Shown here piece by piece: positions 35,542 to 47,743 of a DNA stretch of 64,000 nt. Every line of letters begins with the position of its first letter. Position 1 is the stretch's first letter. The stretch comes from Phascolomyces articulosus. Taxonomy: Eukaryota > Mucoromycota > Mucoromycetes > Mucorales > Lichtheimiaceae. The notes below the pieces were generated by a model, which was not told the DNA's origin, ran no database searches, and was given only the letters and a program-made list of their open reading frames with translations. The position numbers were made by a program, and so were the translations under genes. The DNA is taken from assembly GCA_025677815.1 (NCBI GenBank), contig JAIXMP010000006.1:1240001-1304000 (forward strand), written 5' to 3'.

Positions 35542-37478
35542 TTTATAGGCCAAATAAAAGCGGTAATTTTTCTCCAAAAATACCGACACTATCAGTTTAT
35601 CAACGCCGTAACGAACAACAAAGACAATCATCTGAACGATCGTCATTATCCGAATGGGGTTATGGCGCCAAGAAGGCGATGCTGAAACCACACGCTGCTA
35701 AGCAAAATATACTTCTTTCACACTTTAAACTCAACTTGGATGAATCTTTACAGCGACCACCCCTCCAGAACGGATTGTATGTATAAACGTTAAGCAGCAT
35801 AGTTATTTAGCTCAGTGTACAAAATAATTAAATGTATCCGTACAAAATATAGATCTCCAGTTCAAGTAGTGGTCGATTACTTGGCTTCGTTGCACCAACA
35901 TACTTTACGAGAATTATCGCGCGCATTGGCCGACAGTTACGATTCAGACACTTTTCGTTATTGTCTCACAGTCCCTGCAATATGGTCCGACAAATCTAAA
36001 CATTTAATACGGCAAGCAGCGATACAAGCAGGTCTCGTCACACCTTCTGATCCTCCCAATCGACTCATTCTTATTTCAGATCCTGAGGCAGCTGCTTTAT
36101 ATTGTGTGGAAACTATGGCAGATCAAGTGCAGCTAAATAATAATGATCGCATAATGGTCTGTGATGCCGGAGGTGGTACCGTTGATTCAATTGTATTTCA
36201 AGTAAATTTTCCCGATAATGATGAAGCGAATGCTAATGAGGATGCGAGTGAGAGAAGCCACAACAATCCAATGGCACAAAGGAGGCCACAACTGAAAGAA
36301 GTGACCAAAGGGATGGGTGAAAGTTGTGGGAGTGTTTTTTTGGATGATCGTTATAATGAATTACTCAGAGCCAAACTGGGAACGGATGTTATAAACAAAA
36401 TTTATCCAAGAGAAATGGATGACCTTATGAGCCAATTCATTGATACGATTAAACCCGAATTTGATGGAGTGACAGATCAGTATGTAACATTACCACGGTC
36501 AGTAGATTTGAACGAATTACCAGCAAATATCCGAGAAAGTGATAATGGATCTTTGGACGAAGGAGTAATCGAGCTAAAAGCTCAGGAACTCAAGGAATAT
36601 ATCTTTGATCCCGTAGTGGATAAAGTGGTAAGTAGCGTTAAAATAAAATGTTATCACCCATCCTCTCAGGTTATTAATAACAAAGTGACGTACTTATATC
36701 TCATTAATTTATAGTTATCGCTTATTGAACGTCAATACCAACAAATACCCGATGGTCAATTAAACTTCTTATTTCTTGTGGGCGGGTTTGGTTCATCGAG
36801 ATATTTATACGAAAGAATTAGGAGAGTATTTCAAGGCACAAGGGTCAACCAAATTATATGTCCAGCAGAACGTGCTGCTTTGGCTGTTGTTCGTGGAGCC
36901 GCTTATTATGGTATTGATCCTCAAGTTGTTGTTTCACGGGTATCGAGGCGAACATATGGCATCACTGCTGCAATGCCGTATGAGGAATCTATTGATCCAC
37001 CTTCCAAACGTGTAGTACGAGCGAATGGCAACGTTCAATGCTTAACTCGGTTTTTCCCTTATGTAAATAAAAACGATGAGTTACCAGTCGATTATGATAT
37101 TCAACAACCAATGTATATTACTTATGGTACGATAGAGTCCACCAATATCATGCTCTTTGCAACAGAAAATGATATCATCCCGCGTTATCATGATGAACCA
37201 GGTGTACATCGTGTTGCGAATATTTCAATACCTATTCCTAATATCCCTCATATGAATACGGGTGAACATCTTTATTTTAATGTTAGGTAAATGCTATGTT
37301 ATTACTATTGCTGATGATTAATCAATGTTTATTTAATAATAGTAATATATAACAAATCACTCTTTTGTATAGAATGTATTTCGGTGCAACAGAAATTCGA
37401 ATGGAAGCTGATTTTGGTACTGGACAAATATATAATGTCTATTGTGACTATGGTGCTCTTGAGAACCATGGTTCATAA
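35281..37478 (+). CDS. HSPA12-like Hsp70 family ATPase, copy D (divergent nucleotide site)
   Basis: Exons 35281-35423, 35549-35776, 35853-36627, 36715-37286, 37373-37478; 607 residues. Several normally invariant positions have changed: phosphate-1 is YDFGTSCSGAAY (GTTYSG elsewhere), the connect motif is SDPEAAALYCVET (SEPEAAALYCEET elsewhere), and phosphate-2 reads GGGTVDSIVF (GGGTVDLIVF elsewhere). The adenosine motif (GGFGSSRYLY) is almost normal. All splice sites and the frame are intact, so it is expressed-looking but perhaps altered in ATP hydrolysis. The C-terminal half is also diverged (DYDIQQPMYITYG for the usual DHCIEK...YG). Intron 1 contains a (TA)n run of about 30 bp. Confidence 0.88.
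35509..35539. repeat. (TA)n microsatellite in copy D intron 1
   Basis: About 15 TA dinucleotides just before the exon 2 acceptor. Confidence 0.9.
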
Positions 37479-37829
37479 TTATTACTCTATTACTATCACG
37501 ATGTCAATATTGCAATTTAATTACAGAGCACGCACTTGATAATATATAAGTTACAACTATGTTGCGCGTAATCCTTTTGAACATGTAAATTAAAAAGAAG
37601 ACTGGTCCTACGTTTTATTCTGCTATATTTACATATAAATATCTCTCTTTTGATCAAAAACACTAGTTTTTAATCATAAGAGAAAATAAGGATAGCAATA
37701 TATAAATATATTTTGGACCATCCATTTTGTACAAATAAATAAAAATGTATAAAACTAATTATTACGTTCGTTTTATTTTCAATACAATTACTTAGCAGAC
37801 AATGTTACATTAGATATTAAAATTTACCG
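37479..37829. other. 3' flank of copy D
   Basis: AT-rich 3' UTR-like sequence; no feature recognised. Confidence 0.4.
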
Positions 37830-38190
37830 CTGCGAATAGTTGCATATAGGTACAAACTTTTAATCCAGCGTTCAATTGGACAAGAGGCGCAATAACCAGG
37901 GGTACGTTTTGCATTACATGTTGGATATGACAGAGATGTCCCGGTCATAAGACGTTGCTTTTATGAAGGAAGAGAACGAGCCATCGAACTTTAAAGGGCC
38001 ACATTTATCAACAATAAATAATAATAACTAGTAGTTTAATTACAGTTATCATTTTACATACACTTATTACTTTGCTTATTCGCACCCGTTTTGGTGTATG
38101 TCGACATGTTCCGTATCAATTTTTGGGACTTTCCTGTGTTGACTGTATTGTTAAAGATCCAGTGGCTATGAAATAAAAGATAAAATAAAT
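37827..38190 (-). pseudogene. Coding relic with Cys pairs, possibly from a ubiquitin-specific protease
   Basis: On the minus strand about 45 codons remain open near 37965-37827 and include LMTGTSLSYPTCNAKRTPGY followed by CASCPIERWIKSL. The spacing C-x7-GYC-x2-C-x3-WI-x-SL recalls the segment of USP/UBP deubiquitinases after the catalytic Cys box. A second open stretch upstream (about 38190-38054) follows a TTTCATAG acceptor. No catalytic Cys or His box is present and the exons do not join in frame. The assignment is tentative; another Cys-rich protein is possible. Confidence 0.25.
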
Positions 38191-39105
38191 AAGCTCCCCC
38201 CCAACAAAAAAGTAGGATAAACCCTGAACACCCCATTACACTCAACGTTTTACACAATTATCTTTTCTTCATGAAAATTTGTTAGCAATATGTTTATTCA
38301 AACGTAAAAATAAGACATGATTACTACCCACTAGCAATAGATAGTAACAACATTAAATAAGTTACGTCTTTAAAATCCCTAGCTGCAAATTTGGAAAGTA
38401 ATTTTGATATTGTACTGTCGCTAATCTAGTACACGTTGGTTGTTAAACAGTAACTGTTGTTATTTATTATACTGCAACACACACTCTCTTTCATATCAAA
38501 GTTTAGTTTTTACAGTAGATCGTGATCTATCACGGCTAGACTCATTATTAATTAATTATTATCATAGTCTTTTATTTAAAACCCTTACAATCAAATACTA
38601 ATTTTCTCTTTTTCTCTCAAGCAACATACTATACTAAGGTATATATTTGGTTTTATTTTCTTTTTTCTCTATCCAGCATCAAGAAAGGCATGCTTCAAAT
38701 CTACTATAACCTGTCCTTAGTTTGTATGGAAACACGTAACCCTCAAACACGGGTGTTTTTGGGAATCAAATCGACTTGTTTACTAAATCGTCCATAAGGA
38801 TGGCTTAGTTTCATATTTTTCTACATTAAACAATATCTTTATTGCAAACGTAGAAAGACAAAAGCCCACTTGAAAAAAAGTGAACTATTTTTATTTCACC
38901 ATTTGCCAACACAGCCAGTACATAGGTAGGCGCAACGTGGCGCAGTGTATCTTTACAAAAGGAAATTACTCTGTTTAAACATCCACCAACTACTCCTAAA
39001 TACGCGAAACAGCCATTTTAAAGTTCACCTGTTACTCAATTTATAATTCTTGCATCAGTTTTATCCGCGTGAATATAGGCGGTACACTTTTTCACTTTTC
39101 TCTTC
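38191..39105. other. Upstream region of copy E
   Basis: AT-rich. It contains GGATGGCTTAGTTTC near 38797 (possible relic-X similarity) and the GTAGGCGCA element at 38922-38945. No coding sequence was seen. Confidence 0.35.
38922..38945 (+). promoter_or_regulatory. GTAGGCGCA / TGGCGCAG element upstream of copy E
   Basis: ATAGGTAGGCGCAA then GTGGCGCAG, 180-205 bp before the ATG. It matches the copy D element almost base for base while surrounding sequence differs. Confidence 0.5.
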
Positions 39106-39126
39106 ATTTTTAATCATCTCAAAAGT

Positions 39127-41301
39127 ATGCTTGGGTCAGAATATAGAGTAGTTGTTGCATACGATTTTGGCACTACATATTCAGGGGCGGCTTATGCTTT
39201 TACTCATTCAACACCCACAGAAGTGTTTGACATTAAGAAATGGTACGTAAAAAAGAATCTTGTTCCTTACGTGATTATTACATGATACATAATTTAAACT
39301 ACAATTAAAACCTCTTCAAACACTTTTTTTGTCTTACGTAAATGGTATCCATAGGCCTCATAAAGCTGGCAATTTTTTCCCAAAAGTACCAACACTTTCG
39401 GTTTATCAACGTCATAACCAACAACGAACCCAATCACTAAGACGAACGGCATTATCGGAATGGGGTCATGGTGCGAAGAGGACAATGTTGAAACCACACG
39501 CTGACAAGCAAAATGTACTTCTCTCACATATTAAACTCCATTTGGATGAATCTTTACACCGCCCGCCTATTGAAAATGGATTGCAAGTATCATAAAATGT
39601 ATATAAAAGATGTATTTTTACTTTAACAGATCATTAACTAACTTAGTAACATAATACAGAACACCAGTTCAAGCAGTAGCAGATTATTTGGCTGCATTAC
39701 ATCAGCATACATTACACGAATTAACTCATGGATTTGCCAAAAATTATCATCCAGATACCTTTCGCTATTGTCTCACCGTTCCTGCATTATGGTCAGACAA
39801 AGCCAAACATCTGATGCGACAAGCAGCTGTTCAAGCAGGTCTTATATCTGCTTCTGATCCATCTGATCGACTTGTCCTTATTTCAGAACCTGAGGCGGCT
39901 GCTCTTTATTGTGAAGAGACAATGTCAGATCAAGTACAATTTAAAGACAACGACCGAATCATGATATGTGATGCAGGTGGTGGCACAGTCGATTTAATTG
40001 TTTTTCAAGTAAATATTACGGATGATTCTGAGCAAAATGGAAATAATGATAGTAACAATTCAGTAGCATGGAAGAAACGGCAATTAAAGGAAGTGACCAA
40101 AGGAATGGGTGAAAGTTGTGGCAGTGTTTTTCTGGATGAACATTTTCTTGAATTACTCAAAACGAAATTGGGGACAAGAGTCATGAATAAAATTTATCAA
40201 CGGGAGATAAATGAATTGACGAACCAATTTGTCGATACCATAAAACCTGAATTTGATCCAGCGAACGATTATTTTATGACACTACCACGGTCAGTGCAAT
40301 TGCAAGATTTACCAGACAGTTTGTTGGAAGAGGATGAAGGAGATTTGGAGGAAGGAATATTGAAATTTTCAGGTCAGGAGCTACAAGAACACGTGTATGA
40401 TCCTGTGGTAGATAAAGTAGTAAGTGATGGAATTGAGATAATTGATTGCTTGGTAGCTAATACATGAATAAGAGATTTGGGTGAGTTTCTGTGTCTGTAT
40501 ACATATGTTTAATATATTTTATTTCTACAGCTGGCGCTTATTGAGCAACAGTATAAACAAATACCTGATGAGCGGTTAGATTTTCTGTTCCTCGTTGGTG
40601 GTTTCGGTTCATCCAAATATTTATATGAAAGAATTCAACAAAAATTCCAACATACCCAAGTAAACAATATCGTATGTCCAGCTGAACGTGCTGCTTTAGC
40701 TGTTGTCCGTGGAGCTGCTTATTATGGTGTTCATCCCCAAGTCATCGTTTCACGGATATCAAGGCGAACGTACGGTATTGACACGACAGAGCCCTTTGAT
40801 GAAGAGCTTGATCCACCATCGACACGTGTGGTAAAACCAGATGGCACCATACGTTGTGGTAGTCGGTTCTGTCCCTTTGTAAAGAAAAATGAAGAATTAA
40901 CAGTCGATGATTGTATTGAAAAGGAATTTTATGTTTATTATGAAAAAGGCGCATCTCTTGTCATTAATCTTTATGCTACGGAAAATGATACCATCCCACG
41001 CTACCATGATGATGAAGGTGTACAACGTATTGCAACTATAACAGTACCGATTCCAAATATGCCTGACATGGAGAAGGATGAACGTCTGTGGTTTAAAGTT
41101 AGGTAAATGATTACATTTCTATTATTTTTGCTGCGAGATTCATCACTTCTAAACAATGTAAATATATGACATAACACAATGGGATCGTTTTATAGGATGT
41201 ATTTCGGTGCAATAGAGATTAGAATGGAAGCAGATTTCGACACAGGGCAAAAATATAATGTCTATTGTGAATTTGATGCAGTTGATAACTATGATTCATA
41301 G
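39127..41301 (+). CDS. HSPA12-like Hsp70 family ATPase, copy E (with GC-AG intron)
   Basis: Exons 39127-39242, 39355-39582, 39660-40419, 40531-41102, 41196-41301; 593 residues. It has the shortest N-terminus of the set (MLGSEYRVVVAYDFG, lacking the usual Gln/Asn run). All ATPase motifs are canonical. Intron 2 begins GCAAGT, not GTAAGT; in every other intact copy this site is GT, and GCAAGT is the preferred form of rare GC-AG introns, so splicing should still work. Without it the frame ends six codons into the intron. Convergent with copy F. Confidence 0.88.
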
Positions 41302-42010
41302 TAATTTATTTTACCTACGACCAACACCATATAAGTTTAAGTATAAATGCCAAAAATGATTTATGGTCGATTCATGTACTTTATAATTTATTTCATATAA
41401 CCTTGCATATCCTTTTTATTACTCTATTTTTTATTTTACCTTGCATATATTTTATTGAATTATACCTAGAATCTTACCACATGTTCATCTGATTATTTAT
41501 AATATAAGAATAAAAGTAATTGTATATACTCTATGTCTGTTTTTTTGTGTGTTTATAAACAATTAAATATCATCAGTTTTTTTTTTTTTTTTAAAAAAAA
41601 AAAAAGTGTGTAGAAGCATCTTATTCTGCCATGAGGAAAGAGAAGTTATGAAAGGAGAGAAAACTAGATTTATATAGTTACACAATGCACAATAATAATG
41701 TAATACGTAATAGGTTGTTCTGCTAATATACACGTACATGCGAAAAAAGAATGATTTGTCATACAATTTGATTCTAAACTGCCTGGATATACTCTATTAT
41801 ATATATATATATATATATATTGTTACAATAAAATGATAATGCGATAAGATTCTTGGAATATAATTTACAAAAGGAAAATGTAGGTAGAGTAATATGTACG
41901 TGGTAAAATTTACAGAATGGGATGGTGATTATGTTATATGTAGTTTGCAAGGGTCGCATGGTATGCATGAATTGGTAAATGATTTTAGAATATAGAAATA
42001 AAGTAGTTAA
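41302..42010. other. Convergent 3' region between copies E and F
   Basis: Holds both 3' UTRs, an inverted T16/A13 tract at 41577-41605 and a (TA)n run near 41798-41820. No gene was seen; two minus-strand open frames here are low-complexity. Confidence 0.5.
41577..41605. repeat. T16-A13 inverted homopolymer
   Basis: Sixteen T followed directly by thirteen A, able to fold back on itself. Located between two convergent genes. Confidence 0.9.
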
Positions 42011-44203
42011 CTATGAATCATAGTTATCAACAGCATCAAAATCACAATAAATATTATATGCTTGTCCTGTACCAAAATCGGCTTCCATGCGAATCTCTGT
42101 TGTGCCAAAATACATTCTATCAATTTGTGTACGTAATATTATATTAGTATTTTTGGATAATAGTGGTGGACCATTCAAAATACCTGCAAAACAAGACATC
42201 TCATATCATTTACCTTATATCATGGTGAAGATGTTCATACATCCCCATACCTGGTACAACAGGAACAGGGACTGTTAATTTAGCAACTCGATATACACCT
42301 GGCGCATCATAATAACGTGGAATGACATCACTATCTATTGCATAAAGATCTAGATTGGCGGAATCCTGGGTACCATAAGAAATATGAAATTTTCTTTCTA
42401 TGCAGCAATCAACCGGCAATATATCATTTTTCTTAATAAAAGGAGAAAACCGATCTCTACACATGATGCTGCCATCCCCATCCACTTTACGTTTGGCAGG
42501 TATATCATTTTCTTCGTCATATTCCATAACCACACAAATACCATACGTTCGTCTAGATACTCGTGAAACGACCATTCGAGGATTGAGACCGTAATAGGTA
42601 GCACCGCGAACAACAGCTAAAGCAGAACGTTCTGCCGGACATATAACTTGAACATTAGCTTTTTGGAATATATACCGGATTCTTTCGTATAAGTATTTCG
42701 AAGATCCAAATCCACCAACAAGGAAGAGAAAGTTCAATCGACCATCAGGTATTTGTCGGTATTGCTGTACAATAAGTGACAGCTATTTAAATGGATGCAA
42801 GAAGAATCAGTTGTTCAGCTTTGTCATCACAGCATCAAGAGAAAGTGAAGAGGAAAGAAAAACGCTTTGTTTTGATCCCACTTACTATTTTATTCACTAC
42901 AGGATCAAACACTTTTTCGGTCAATTCTTGAGCCGAAAATTTGACTATCCCTTGGTCTAAATTACCATCTTCATCTTCATCTCGTAAGTTTGCTGGTAAA
43001 TCATTTAGATCTACAGAACGTGGTAATCTCACATAATGGGCATCTTTTCCATTAAACTCTGGCTTTATGTTAACAATGAATTGATCCATCATATCATGCA
43101 TTTCTCGTAGGTAAATTTTGCGGATGACTTGTTCCCCTAATTTTGTTTGGAGTAGTTCACGATAACATTCATCCAAAAAGACACTACCACAGCTTTCCCC
43201 TATTCCTTTGGTCACTTCTTTCAATCGGTGTTTCTTCCATATCATTAAATTCTTGCTATCACAATTTCTATTCTCGCGAGGACGTTGTGTAAAGTTCACT
43301 TGATAAACAATTATATCAACAGTCCCGCCTCCTGCGTCACACACCATGAAACGATCATTATCTTTAAGTTGAACTTGATCTGCCATAGTTTCCTCACAAT
43401 ATAGTGCAGCCGCCTCGGGTTCAGAAATAAGAACAAGTCGATCAGAAGGATCAGAAGGTGAAACGATACCTGCCTGAATTGCTGCTTGTCGCATCATATG
43501 TTTTGCCTTGTCTGACCATAATGCAGGAACGGTGAGACAATAACGAAACGTATCTGGATGATAATTGCTGGCAAATTTATATCTTAATTCTTTTAACGTA
43601 TGTCGGTGTAATGCAGCCAAATAATCCGCCACTACTTGGACTGGTGCTCTATAAATTTTGTGGATGTGTTAATTCAAATATTTTGTTTAGAGATTTCATC
43701 ACTGTTTTATGTGCTAGACTCCATATTCTATGAACTTACAGTCCGTTCTCAAGCGGTGGATGTTGTAGCGATTCATCCAATTGAAGCTTAAACTGAGAAA
43801 GAAGTATATTTTGCTTGTCAGCGTGTGGTTTCAACAAAGTCTTCTTTGCACCATAGCCCCACTCTGATAATGCTGTTCGTCTGAGTGAATAGAGTGGTTG
43901 TGGTCTGTTATGGCGTGGATAGACTGATAATGTAGGCACCTTTGGAAAATAATTACCTTCTTTCAGAGGCCTATGGATATAACATATGTTAAATATAGAA
44001 CAAGGTATATCGTGATCATGAGAATTTGATCCATTGCAGATCGAATGAAAGTTGAAGACTCTTTATATTTACCAATTCTGAATGTCAAACACTTCTGGGG
44101 ATGTGTGGGTAAAAGCATACGCAGCTCCTGAATATGTTGTGCCAAAATCATATGCTATAACAACTTTATATTCCGTATGCTCCTGTTGAATCGATCCAAG
44201 CAT
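42011..44203 (-). CDS. HSPA12-like Hsp70 family ATPase, copy F
   Basis: Exons 44203-44073, 43970-43740, 43648-42886, 42782-42214, 42116-42011; 599 residues. N-terminus MLGSIQQEHTEYKVVIAYDFGTTYSG. Connect and adenosine motifs are canonical; phosphate-2 is CDAGGGTVDIIVY. Exon 4 is one codon shorter than in the other copies (KANVQVICPAERS). The variable loop is basic/Asn-rich (TQRPRENRNCDSKN), unlike the acidic loops of C, D and G. First of the two minus-strand copies, inverted relative to its neighbours, so the array has undergone an inversion or inverted duplication. Confidence 0.9.
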
Positions 44204-44999
44204 ATTTTAGTTGATTAGTGAGATTGCAAAGGAAGAAAGTCTCAATTGAACAACGCAATTGGGAAAAAGTCTCCCAGTGGAATCAGCTTCCATAACAAAC
44301 TTAAAATAGTATTGGCTGAGCGTCAACAAAATAAAACTGGTGTGCCACATTGGTGAAACTTGAGCGTTTTCTTACCCAGAGCAGGCACATCCATATATCT
44401 ATGATCAAAACAACAAATGGGAGCAGTGTTCTGTTTGCTTTGTGCGCTTACTTAGGAGGTATATGTCATCAGATGCCACAAACAAGTATTTATGATATTA
44501 AAATGGTCATATACAGTCATTTCATCTGTTCTTATTAGTTCTTGGCGCATCTCTTATGTATAAAGAAACACAGTGTTTTTATTTGCCATGATTTTTTATT
44601 CACTAGGTTAATCCAACGATTTGAAATAAGAAATGAAAACATGTGGAAGAGAAAAACCCAACTCAGAGAGAAGCATCTATGCATTCCTACTATTTTTTAT
44701 CATCTTATCTTCTGGTTTATTTATCAATATTATACAATTGAAATTCATTGCATTAGAAAGATAAATAAGCTCAAGGATATTAATTTTGACAAAAAACTAT
44801 GTCTGGATTTTTTTGTCCATAGGTTCATATATTTACAAAAAGAAGGCGCAAATAGGGTATATACAATTCTCTTGAAATTTCCTATTACAATAAAACAAAA
44901 TTGTCGCAAAAGGGGAAATATAAAACTAAGAGCCGATCATTGAAATTCTTTCATTAGAATGCACAGACCACGTAGCTTATATAATCAAGTTGTCCATCA
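44204..44999. other. Upstream region of copy F
   Basis: About 800 bp of AT-rich DNA. A GCGCC site lies near 44547 (minus strand GATGCGCCAAG), about 345 bp upstream. The plus-strand open frame of 133 codons at 44542-44943 has no family resemblance and biased composition; not accepted. Confidence 0.35.
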
Positions 45000-47180
45000 T
45001 TATGAATCATACTTGTCAGTCGCATCAAAATCACAAAAAACATCATATTTTTGCCCCGTTTTAAATTCAGCTTCTGCTCGAATTTCGGTTGCACCAAAAT
45101 ACATTCTATCAAAATACAGATTAGCATAGAGTATTTTTCAGCAATAACAAGAAAAGCATTTTATTTACCTAAAGTCGTGATAAAGGCGCTCATCCTTCCC
45201 CATTCCAGGTACCTCAGGAATTTCAATTGTTATAGTTGCAACGCGATGTACACCGGGCTCATCATAATAGCGTGGAATGGTATCGTTCTCCGTCGCATAT
45301 AGATTAATATCAACAGATTTGTCCGTTCCATAATAAACAAAGAATTGCTTTTCAATACAATGATCAACCGGTAATTCATCATTTTTCGTAACAAAGGGAG
45401 AAAATCGGGTTTTACATCGTACGCTTCCGTCGGGTTTCACCACGCGCGTGGACGGTGGATCTATCTTTTCATCAAATAAATCTGTAGCATCGACACCGTA
45501 CGATCGCCTTGATACCCTTGAAGCAACAATCCGAGGATGAACACCATAATAAGCGGCTCCACGAACAACGGCTAAAGCAGCACGCTCTGCTGGATATACA
45601 ATTTGATTAACCTTAGTATTTTGAAATACATTCTGAATTCTTTGATATAGATACTTGGATGATCCAAATCCACCAACAAGAAACAGGTAGTTTAGTCGGC
45701 CATCGGATATTTGTTGATATTGTTGTTCGATAAGCGATAACTAAATAATATTAGAAGTATATTTTTATTCACATTCACATATTCCCAATGAAATGAAAGA
45801 CTATAAAAAACAAGTGAAGGCATTGTTCCATTCCCTTCGAACTTACCACTTTATTTACTACAGGGTCAAACACTTGTTCTTTAATATCTCCTCCAGATAA
45901 TTTCAATACTCCTTCTTCTAAACTTCCATCGTCACTTTCATGTAGACTTGCGGGTAAACTGTCCAAATCCACTGACCGTGGTAATGTTACATAATGATCG
46001 TCCACTCCATTAAACTCTGGTTTAATCGTATCAATAAATTGATCCATCAGTTCATTCATCTCTCTTGGGTAAATCTTGCTAATGGCCCGTGTCCCTAATT
46101 TAGTTTCCAATAACTCTCGATAACGAGCATCCAAAAAGGCACTACCACAACTTTCACCCATCCCTTTGGTCACTTCCTTCAATTGTCGTTTTTTTCGTGT
46201 TACTGGATTATTGGAGCTGTTGTTATTTTTGTCGTCACTGCCACTCCCTTCGCTATCTTCTACGAATTTCACTTGAAAAACAATTAAATCAACAGTTCCA
46301 CCTCCTGCATCACAGACCATAAAACGATCGTTATCTTGAAGCTGTACTTGGTCCGCCATAGTCTCCTCGCAATATAACGCAGCTGCTTCGGGTTCTGAAA
46401 TAAGGACGAGCCTATCTGATGGATCAGAGCGAGATATTATACCTGCTTCAACGGCTGCTTGTCGCATTAACTGTTTAGCCCTGTCGGACCATAATGCAGG
46501 TACGGTAAGGCAATAACGAAACGTATTTGGTTCATAATTCTTGGCAAATCCACGTGTTAATTCCTCCAAAGTATGTTTATGTAAAGCAGATAAATAATCT
46601 GCGACTGCTTGAACTGGTGTTCTATATTTACAAAAAGATTTAGTTATACAATGAGTGACTATTATGGTTGTAAAAGTTGGAATTTGTAAGAAAAAAAGAA
46701 AATTCTGTATACTTACAACCCATTTTCAAGGGGTGGGCGCTTTAATGATTCGTCTAACTGAAGCTTGAACTGAGAAAGAAGTACATTTTGCTTTGTAGCT
46801 GCTGGTTTCAGCATAGCCTTCTTCGCGCCGTGGCCCCACTCCGATAACGTCGATCCAGTTTGTTGCTGTTGGTTACGACGTGGATATACTGATAGAGTTG
46901 GTACTTTTGGGAAAAAATTACCAGCTTTGAAGGGCCTGTATATACCATATTTATATTAAAAAAAAGTTGTATGTTGAGAAAAATGTTTCATTTTCTTTAA
47001 ATCCATATTTCTTTTCGATGATCGCGTGAAGATAGAAATTCTTTACCATTTTTGAATATCAAATACTTCTGTGGGTGTTGAATGAGTAAAAGCATAAGCA
47101 GCTCCTGAGTAGGTTGTTCCAAAATCATATGCAACAACAACTTTGTATTCTCTAGATTGCTGCTGATTTGGTTGAAGCAT
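45000..47180 (-). CDS. HSPA12-like Hsp70 family ATPase, copy G (promoter split by transposon)
   Basis: Exons 47180-47047, 46935-46717, 46621-45847, 45740-45169, 45105-45000; 601 residues. N-terminus MLQPNQQQSREYKVVVAYDFG; all ATPase motifs are canonical. Loop residues after FQVKF are Gly/Ser/Asp/Asn-rich (about 28 residues). Exon 2 is the shortest of the set (219 nt). The Tc1-type transposon begins only 84 bp before the ATG and separates the gene from the rest of its former upstream region, so transcription may be lost or driven from the transposon end. Confidence 0.9.
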
Positions 47181-47263
47181 ATTTTCAGCTAATTGCCGTG
47201 GTTAGAAACGCTCCTTGGGAACTTGCGAAAATATGCAAACCCGTTTCGATGAAAAGAATAATA

Positions 47264-47589
47264 CAGGTTTTTTCCTAATGGTTGGCAGAGGGCTATTTTC
47301 AATTTGGCAGTGTGCTAATTTTCAGTTGGCGATGGGGGGTTTATCATTTGGCAGATGATCAAATCAGGTTGGCAGGAAATGTTTTTTACCTTGGCAGTGC
47401 GTTTTTTTCAATTTGGCAGTGGATTTTTTTTCAATTTGGCAGTGAATTTTTTTTCAATTTGGCAGTGAATTTTTTTTCATTTGGCAACGCATTATTTTTC
47501 ATTTGGCAACGCATTATTTTTCATTTGGCAATAAGGAAATATCAACTTGGCATTTTTATTTTTATTTTTATGAAGCTTGAAAACTATAG
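47264..47589 (+). repeat. Left terminal inverted repeat
   Basis: Runs from CAGG at the outer end to ...AAAACTATAG at the inner end. It contains about a dozen TTTGGCA- or TTGGCA-centred units, including two adjacent 22-bp units with CAACGCATTATT, one more than in the right arm. The apparent reading frame through it (Phe/Trp-rich) also appears from the other arm and is a repeat artefact. Confidence 0.92.
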
Positions 47590-47743
47590 TATATTGTGTC
47601 TAAACAACTTCAGAAATCAGGTTAACGTCCAAATACATTCATTGCTTACGCCAAGAAATTCTTACTATTTTTATTGCTTCCGGCGAATATAAAGAAGTGA
47701 ATCGTTGGAGTTTTTTTTTCTGTATCTTATTCACATTGTCACC

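Noticed and set aside
44542..44943. Plus-strand open frame of 133 codons upstream of copy F
   Set aside because: AT-driven composition (Ile, Lys, Phe, Tyr), no motif, no splice context and no relation to neighbouring families.
47282..47692. Phe/Trp-rich open frame starting MAEGYFQFGS
   Set aside because: The same peptide is read from the other end (49689-49459, minus). It is the transposon inverted repeat, not a gene.
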